From NCBI RefSeq assembly GCF_030704535.1, contig NC_081820.1:18157501-18221500 (forward strand): DNA of 64,000 nt. The letters run 5' to 3'. Made by a program: the position numbers and the translations under genes. The notes under the pieces were generated by a model. That model saw only the letters and a program-made list of their open reading frames with translations. It ran no database searches and was not told where the DNA came from. Positions 57,230-64,000 of this stretch are shown here, piece after piece (position 1 is the first letter of the stretch; each line of letters opens with the position of its first letter). The stretch is from Vitis vinifera (taxonomy: Eukaryota > Streptophyta > Magnoliopsida > Vitales > Vitaceae).

Positions 57230-59590
57230 GGAAAATTGACAGTTCAACACAATATCAAAGACTAATCTTACCATTAACATCACTAAAACATAATAAAAAA
57301 TAGAAATTATTTTTATTTTTGGAGTTGTCCAAATAATTAAATACATGTTATTGACTTATTACCAAATATTTTAAATTGTTAAATCAATTAATATGTTAAA
57401 ATATTATCAAAATCTTGTTTCATGGTATTGTAGTATGTGAATTGAAAGTAAAATATATATGGAAAAAAAGAGGCAAATGTCGAAGTAAAGTGAAGTGGAA
57501 TGATGACATTTGTCATTCAAGCTTGTATTTTTATTATTAAGGGCGGATGATAGGTTGGGGGTGCGGGGGGTAACACCTCCCGCGGTACGATTCAGGGGGT
57601 ATTTTTGAGATTAAAAAATAATTGGTGTCCATATCCACCTTAATCATCTCTCTCCCAATTTGATACTCTCGTGTATATCTATTGAAAGTGTTTTTCCTTA
57701 AAATAATTTCTTATGAAGTGTTTTTAAAAGAATTACTCAAGAAGTTTTCTCCATAAAATGTTATAAGTGATTTTTCAATACTATAGAATAATTTTTCAAA
57801 TTTTAAAAATATTTCTTAAATTTTATTAAACACTTAGAGTGCATTTGATAGTAAATTTAGGATATATTTTTAGTTTTTCTAATATTTAAAATTTTTTATT
57901 TTTTGAGTATTAGAAATGACGCGTTATCAATAGACTTGATGTGATAGTGTTTCTCTTTTAATTGCTCTTATATAAGTGTTTTTTAATATTTCTAAAAAAT
58001 GTTTTTAATATTTATAACATTTAAAATTCTTTATCATTTAAGTATTAGAAATATTAAAAATATTTTTAAAAATCACTCTCAAACATACTCTAAAGTGTGT
58101 TTTAGGAAACACTATAAGCGATTTTTTATTTTTTAAAAGCGTTTTTTAAATTTTATTAGATATTTAATTTTTTTTAAATAATTTTTAAAATGTTTTTAAA
58201 AACACTGACAAACAAAATCTTACTAATAAAAAAGTACTTATTAAGAGCCTATTGGTAGTGTTTTTAAAAAACACTTTTAATCCAAAAAGTACTTTTGAAA
58301 AAGAAAATTAGAAAACATTTTTCAAATTTTGAAAAATCAATTGTAATGTTTTGTAAAAAAACATTTCATAGATGATTCTCCTGAAAATATTTTTTGAAAG
58401 ACTAAAAACATTTCTGCACTTTGGGTAATCGGGAATCTAATGTAAAAATGGAGAGGAATTTGGGGAAGCGGGTACAGAGAAGCCCAGCCTTTAAGAAAAA
58501 AAGTGTAAGATAATATGGTTGAAAATACCAAAAAGACCAAATTGTCGTCATAGTGGTACAAGGGTCAGAGCAGGGGGCCCTCATTGCTGTCCTTTGGATG
58601 CAGGACATCCTTAAAATGTGGGTATGCTTTCCATTTTTCCTTTTCTTCTATTCTATTTTTCTTTATTTATGTCTCCATAGATTTTATGCTCAATGTGGAC
58701 CGTCCATAGAGGTTGAGCCACTCGGGGCCCCATTCCCAACATTATTAACCTAAACCCCTTATTTTTATTTGTAGCCACGTCTTGGCCAAGATTTCAATTT
58801 TTTGCTTCTTCGGGGAGTAAAAAGTACAAATAATTAATTTTATTTTTTTGAAAGTGTTTTTATTTTTATTAGTGTTAAGAATAAATAAGGATTATTTATT
58901 AAAATAGATGAAATAATCTTAAATTTATAAAAGTAGTCTTTCCCGTGTCCCAACGTAGAAAATAATTCATTTTTTTATGTAAATATTTCTTAATATTTTT
59001 ATTACTTTCATATAATTTTTTTTAAAAAAATATTATTTTTACAAAAAAGATATAGAAAATATTTTTAGAAAAAAATATTAATTATTTGGATAAAAATATA
59101 CTAAAAATTAGATTTAAAAATATAAGATTATTTCGTCTTTTTAATCAAATAATACGATATTATTCCATCTAAAAAACTATCTCTCACATGAAGATTTAGT
59201 GCATTAATTATGAATAACTATTTTTTATATTTAAAAATATTTAGGAAAATGGATGTTATACTTATATAATGTTTATTAGTTGAATTATCTGTACCATATA
59301 TTTGCTAACTCGAATCTAATTTGATTTGAACTCAAGTTTAGAAAAATAAGTTTGGATCAAATTTAAGTTAAACCAAAAGCTAAATTGGGTTTCAAGTAAA
59401 TAAGTTTTAGAAAAATGTTAAGAGTAGTAATTCGATACTCATCAAATTTGTAATATTGGGATTGAAAGTGTTTGATGAGATTTAAATCATTTGATAAGGG
59501 CATAAATGTATGAAATCAGAATTATAAAAGAATATAATAAAAACAAATGAGACTAAGATACAAATGAATAAAATGCAAAATTTAAATTTT
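57230..59590. other. intergenic, no gene seen
   Basis: Includes a small G-rich patch at 57540-57600 (GGGGGTGCGGGGGGTAACACC), family-C repeat segments at 57835-58230 (GTTTTTAATATTT...TAAGTATTAGAAATATTAAAAA) and a gene-free but less AT-rich stretch at 58400-58760. Open frames there are short and overlap on both strands without family resemblance. Confidence 0.5.
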
Positions 59591-59950
59591 TAGGTCTTAT
59601 TTGGTAATTATTTTTAAAAATTATTCTCTAAAACTTTGTAAAACAAATATCTATTTAGGAATTTAAAATGGTTTAAATCCGTTTTCCATATATAAAAATA
59701 ATTTTTATATAGGATGTTTTATTTTTAATTATTCTCCATATTTTGGTAATTATTTCTTAAAATAATTTCAAAAAAACACAGTGTAAAACATTTATAAACA
59801 AATAAAAGATGTCCTAGACATCTTATTTTTTATTTTTAAGAATAAAAAATTAATTTCTATTTTTTATTATCAAATTTATTTGATTTGATTTTTTTTTTTT
59901 TTTAATTTCTTTTTGTGGATAGTGTTTTTAAAAACAGGTACCGAACAACC
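59590..59950 (+). mobile_element. family-A MITE-like repeat
   Basis: TCTTATTTGGTAATTATTTTTAAAAATTATTCTC at the left, TTTTATTTTTAATTATTCTCCATATTTTGGTAATTA inside, and TAGTGTTTTTAAAAACAGGTACCGAAC at the right. Forward orientation with inverted ends. Confidence 0.6.
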
Positions 59951-60498
59951 ATTATCTGGGGTTGAGCTTGAATTCACCACATCTATCCTATCTAACCAGC
60001 CTGAGTTTCACCTAAGAATGAATGATTGGATACAAATTTACTCATTTCCAAGATATTTTTGTTCCACTTTTTGGAGACCCATTTGACAAAGCAGCTGAAA
60101 AGTAATGTAGCAAACACAAGCAATTAACAGGAGGAATGCAGTTGAGGTAGATTTTTTTAGCATGGAACCCCCCAAAAAAAAGGCTTTTAAACCTAAAAAC
60201 CCCTCCCAAACACCCCTTTACACCCTGGCAATCTTTTCATCATAACTATCCCAATTACTAAGAATTACTCACATTAAGGCAATGCCCTCCTTCTGTCCCA
60301 TCAACCAATCCAGTCCCAGTAATAAAATCACTCAATAATGCCCATGTCTCTTCAAGCCCTTGAATTTTGCTTTTGTTCTTGTTCTTGAGATATGAGAGAA
60401 TAATAGGAGAATTTACATTAACTATGATAATTTAATCTTATGCTATGAGAGGATTGAAAATATGATCAGAGTAAGAGAAGGGCAATCATGAAGGGGGG

Positions 60499-60523
60499 TC
60501 ATGACTCATGACTCATGACTCGT
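60499..60523. repeat. three TCATGAC/TGACTCA units
   Basis: TCATGACTCATGACTCATGACTCGTGA contains consecutive 8-bp units, each making a TGACTCA core (bZIP/GCN4-like). It may be chance or a regulatory site of a gene outside the window. Confidence 0.5.
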
Positions 60524-61039
60524 GAGTGGATGATATGGAAATGTGTGGGCATGATCCATCACTTGGTTGGTTGCCAAGATGAATTGACTTTTGAGTTATA
60601 TGACATCCTTTGGGATAATTTCTTTGTTGATATCCTTCAACTATGGATAATTAATTAATTAAACAAAATTTTTTACGAGATATGTTAAAACATATCAAAC
60701 TATAAAAAAATAAGATTACGATACGAAAAATAAGATTCAAATTAAATAATAATATTATATGATTAGTAATGTCTTTTCGATAATTTTTTATTACGATACA
60801 TCTTTTCATTTATAATAAAAATTAAAATGATTCTATAAATAATGGTACCATCACAAGTTGTCATTTGTTTTTATACAACAACATTCCATTTTTTGATGGA
60901 TTAGTATCATCATTTTATACTTTAATTTTATTTATTATTATATATGTTTTTTCTTTAATTTGTTGGAATTTATTTTTTAGTATATCCTTGTTGGATTTTT
61001 GTCCATATTTAATTTTATATTTATGTGTAAATAGAAATT

Positions 61040-61480
61040 GGAAAGAGAAGTGAAGGAGGTGTGTCGTCACGGAGGAAATTGCGGTGGTGGAAATGATGGA
61101 AAGAAAGTAGTAATCAAACAGCTAGCTTTGGGATTGAGAGAGATTGACAGATGGACAGCGATCTCTTGTGGGGCCCTCACTCTCCATCAGCCATCAATCA
61201 CCACTCCACCCCCCTTCAACTCAACTTGCTGGTTCTCTCATTGTCATGCCTGGCGCGTGGCCGACCATCTCACGCGCTTTCTTCTCCGTTCCCAATTCCA
61301 ATGTGTGAGTGTGAGACTGAGACATTGTTGCGAAAACTTTGGTCTGCTGTGGGATTAGTGCGCTGCATGCTCTGTCATTCCGCGGTTACTTTCGGTGGTG
61401 GCGCGTGCCGACCACACCCACCGATTTTTGTACGTACACATGTGACACGCACCCAAGGGTACGCCACTTAACTATACTTT
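61040..61480 (+). other. GC-richer island, unassigned
   Basis: About 440 bp of clearly higher GC than the flanks, with open frames in two plus-strand frames (61038-61358 and 61151-61471) and CACGCGC/GCGCG motifs. I recognise no domain, and the two overlapping frames argue against either being conserved. It could be a decayed exon or a promoter/5' exon of a gene whose body I cannot see. Confidence 0.35.
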
Positions 61481-61559
61481 TTGGGTAACTATTTACAAGC
61501 TACCACTTATTAGGTTGGATCATATTTTTAATGACTCAAATTCCAAGTTTTAATATCTT

Positions 61560-62180
61560 ACCTGCTAACTGTTTTAAAAATTAATTTTTAAAATTATTCT
61601 CTAGAATAAAAATTGATTTGAAAAATTAAAATATTTTAAAAAATAATTTTTATATCTAATATTTTATTTTTAATTATTCTATATATTTGTATAATTATTT
61701 CTTAAAACAATCCTAAAAAAATAATAAAAACAATTAAAAAATATTTGTTAAAAACACCATAGTTTATGTTCTTAAAAAGGAAAATAATTTTTAATTATCA
61801 AATATATTTTCTATGTTTTATTCTAAAAAAAAAAAAACTATTTTAAAAAACAATTCTCAAATATACTCTAACGAAAGTAACGATTTTCAAAATCAAATTT
61901 TGATGCTAATATTCTGAAAATAAAAATCTATTTGAAATTTAAAATATTTTTAAACATGTTTTTAATATTCTTAAATATAATTTTTAAGTATAACATTTTA
62001 TTTTTATATTTGTATAATTATTTTTAAAATAATCCTACAAATAAGTAAAAATATTTAAGAATAATTAAAAGATATTTTTTAAAAATACAATGTTTTGCAA
62101 GAATATCATTTTTTTTATTTTTAAGAATAAAACCCATTTTCTTTTTAATTTTCTAGTTATTACACGTAATTTTCTTGTTT
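61560..62180 (+). repeat. two adjacent family-A repeats
   Basis: 61560-61865 and 61870-62180 are forward-orientation, worn copies in tandem. Both have the TTTTATATCTAATATTTTATTTTTAATTATTC / TTTGTATAATTATTT core and the GAAAACACCAT / AAAATACAATG segment near the right end. Confidence 0.55.
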
Positions 62181-62610
62181 TGAAAAATAAAAAATTATTA
62201 TCAAGACAAGATGTTAGTATTTTCCGGCAATGTTCGATTATTATATCAAGATGTATTTTTAATTTTTTTTATAACTATGGAAAATGTATCAGTAATTAGA
62301 TGAGGTGATGTTTACAACTCAAGTTTTATCGTTTTGTATCCGAATTCTATTTATTTGTATCATTTACGAAATTTCATTCCTTTGTAACTTTCTTATATTT
62401 ATATATTTGTTTCTTATAATAATATTATTTGGAAAATACAAGTAGATTCTCAGCTCGCAGCTGTCAAATGTTGGAGGATGAGGACCATTTTTAGACCTAC
62501 TTTTATACCATAATTATGTTTTTATATATATAAATAAATTAAGAAGGGATTATTTGAGATATTTTTCCAAGATTAAATATTCTTCTTATAATAATGATAA
62601 AAATGATAAT

Positions 62611-62628
62611 AAATAAATAAATAAATAA
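62611..62628. repeat. (AAAT)n microsatellite
   Basis: Four to five AAAT units within an ATAATGATAA-rich stretch. Confidence 0.85.
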
Positions 62629-62964
62629 TGATTCTGCCTTTTATTATTTGGAGTGCTTCTTTGAAACTAGTTAGGTATTTTTTTTATTTCTTTTTAGAAT
62701 ATTCTAAAAATTAAAATTTTCATTTTATAAAATATAATATGATAAATCTCATTTTTAATTCTATCTTATATATGAAAAATATACTTAAATTTTTTTTTTC
62801 AAGAATAATTAAGATATTTTGAAAATTTTAGCATTTGGGTAACTCTCCCCAACTTGTAAATTCTAACTTCTTTGACTCTCTTAGGAAAAGCTACTCTATT
62901 ATAAAGTACATTTAAGTTTTAATGTCTCTTAAAACAAAAGAACCATAAATGCAATCAAGGAAGA

Positions 62965-63335
62965 TATTTTGGGTTTGTTTCGCATTTTTAAAAATAGTTT
63001 TTGACAATAATTTTTTAAAACTGTTTTGTGATTTTTGTAAAATAAAAGTTTATTTGAAAACCTAAAATGTTTTTAACATGTTTTTAATATTTTTAAATAT
63101 ATTTTAAAAATGATTTTTATATATAGTATTTTATTTTTAATAATTTTATATGTTTGTATAATTATTTCTTAAAACGACTTTAAAAAAATAAGTGAAACTA
63201 GTTAAAAGATGTTGTCTGAAAATACTTTATTTTCTATACTTAAAATAGAAAAAAAATTAGTTTTCAAAAGCATATTATAATTTTTGTTTTGAAGAATAGA
63301 AATCTATTTTAAAAAACAATTCGCAAACATACCCT
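62965..63335 (+). mobile_element. family-A MITE-like repeat, well preserved
   Basis: Starts GGGTTTGTTTCGCATTTTTAAAAATAG and ends AACAATTCGCAAACATACCC, inverted counterparts. It has the full core ACATGTTTTTAATATTTTTAAATATATTTTAAAAATGATTTTTATATATAGTATTTTA, in pieces, between them. This is the best copy in the window for defining the family. Confidence 0.65.
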
Positions 63336-63499
63336 TTATTTTTAAAAATATATATTTTTAAGTATTTTGAACATATAATAACAATGCTTTTGATGATAGT
63401 TTTAGAAAATGTTTCTAATATTTCTAATACTTGAAATTTTTATTTTTTAAATATTAAAAAAATTAAAAATACTTCCTAAAATCGTTTTCAAATAAATTC

Positions 63500-63730
63500 T
63501 CGGAGCCCGTTTGATAGTGATTTTAAGATGTGTTTTTAAATTTTTTAACATTTAATTGTTAGATAAATTAAAAATATTTTTTAGAATCACTACTAAATGC
63601 AATTTTAGAGTGTGTTTAATAGTGATTTTAAGAAATGTTTTTGGTTTTATAATACTTAAAAAATTTTATATTTTAAGTGTTAGAAAAGTTAAACACTTCT
63701 TAAAATCACTCCCAAACACACTTTAAATCA
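63500..63730. repeat. family-C short inverted repeats
   Basis: Two adjacent short elements with ends of the type GAGCCCGTTTGATAGTGATTTTAAG ... AGAATCACTACTAAATGCAATTTT and AGTGTGTTTAATAGTGATTTTAAG ... AAAATCACTCCCAAACACACTTT. Related worn segments occur near 35640, 50440, 57835 and 63380. The end of the window (63890-63940) is an AT microsatellite. Confidence 0.5.
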
Positions 63731-64000
63731 ACTTTAACCGATATCCAAATACACTCTAAATCAACTTTTGCCGATATCCAATGCTTTTGACCATTTCAAA
63801 AACTAATTTTTTGTTATTTTGGAAGTGCTTTCCAATTTAATTTTGGTGTTTGAAAAAATTTTAGAAAGCCCTACCTTGCCTCCACGGGCACTATATAGAT
63901 ATACATATACATATATATATAAAATATATATATGGGAATCCCCAAAGTCGTAGGTTTGAAAACAAATAATTCCACTTTTAAGAGTTGCTTGACTTTTGAG

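Noticed and set aside
1..64000. CRISPR arrays, bacterial-type operons, riboswitches or defence islands
   Set aside because: The window is plant nuclear DNA; the regularly spaced repeats seen are retroelement or MITE repeats, microsatellites and coding repeats.

Overview
The window looks like nuclear DNA of a woody dicot, most probably grapevine (Vitis). It is AT-rich, its genes have introns with GT..AG borders, the host proteins are plant-specific (CYP706-type P450, neprosin/DUF239, LPA2, EXORDIUM-like), and more than half of the sequence is transposon-derived. The species is inferred from the general character of the genes and repeats; no search was run.

Layout. 1-2148: 3' end of a decayed Ty1/copia element (+), with polypurine tract and a short LTR. 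4372-11059: a complete, young copia element on the minus strand, with 344-bp LTRs differing at two sites, a CAATA target duplication, an initiator-Met tRNA primer site, an unbroken gag-pol frame and an unusual GC-rich repetitive leader. 11145-13651 and 18084-20367: two related elements in opposite orientation, each TG...CA with a perfect 5-bp target duplication (ATTAT, GGATC), read as solo LTRs. Each carries different gene-like sequence; in the second this is a piece of a TPR-thioredoxin (TTL) gene. Between them lies a terminal-inverted-repeat element (14888-17763) with a second copy of its own family inserted in it (15007-16281). 20783-23573: two-exon CYP706-like P450 (+). 24962-25512: a solo LTR.

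26254-39523: two neprosin-domain genes arranged head to head (minus 26254-29655, plus 36143-39523), each with seven exons and the same exon phases. Between them are a cellulose-synthase-like D pseudogene fragment and a decayed copia gag-protease remnant. Both neprosin-like proteins have Gln or His where the family usually has the two presumed catalytic glutamates. The plus-strand copy also has a frameshift just after its ancestral start, which removes the signal peptide.

41470-46004: LPA2-like photosystem II assembly gene (+), two exons around a 4-kb intron that contains an old direct duplication. 52901-53947: single-exon, GC-rich EXORDIUM-like gene (-). The rest of 46-64 kb has no convincing gene. 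It is filled with several families of short AT-rich MITE-like repeats, some nested.

The host genes form no pathway or operon: they are a P450, two secreted-type proteins, a chloroplast assembly factor and a cell-wall/apoplast growth protein that happen to be neighbours. I found no new multi-gene system. The most unusual signals are the two gene-fragment-carrying LTRs, the nested TIR elements, the neprosin pair with altered active sites and the retroelement leader.
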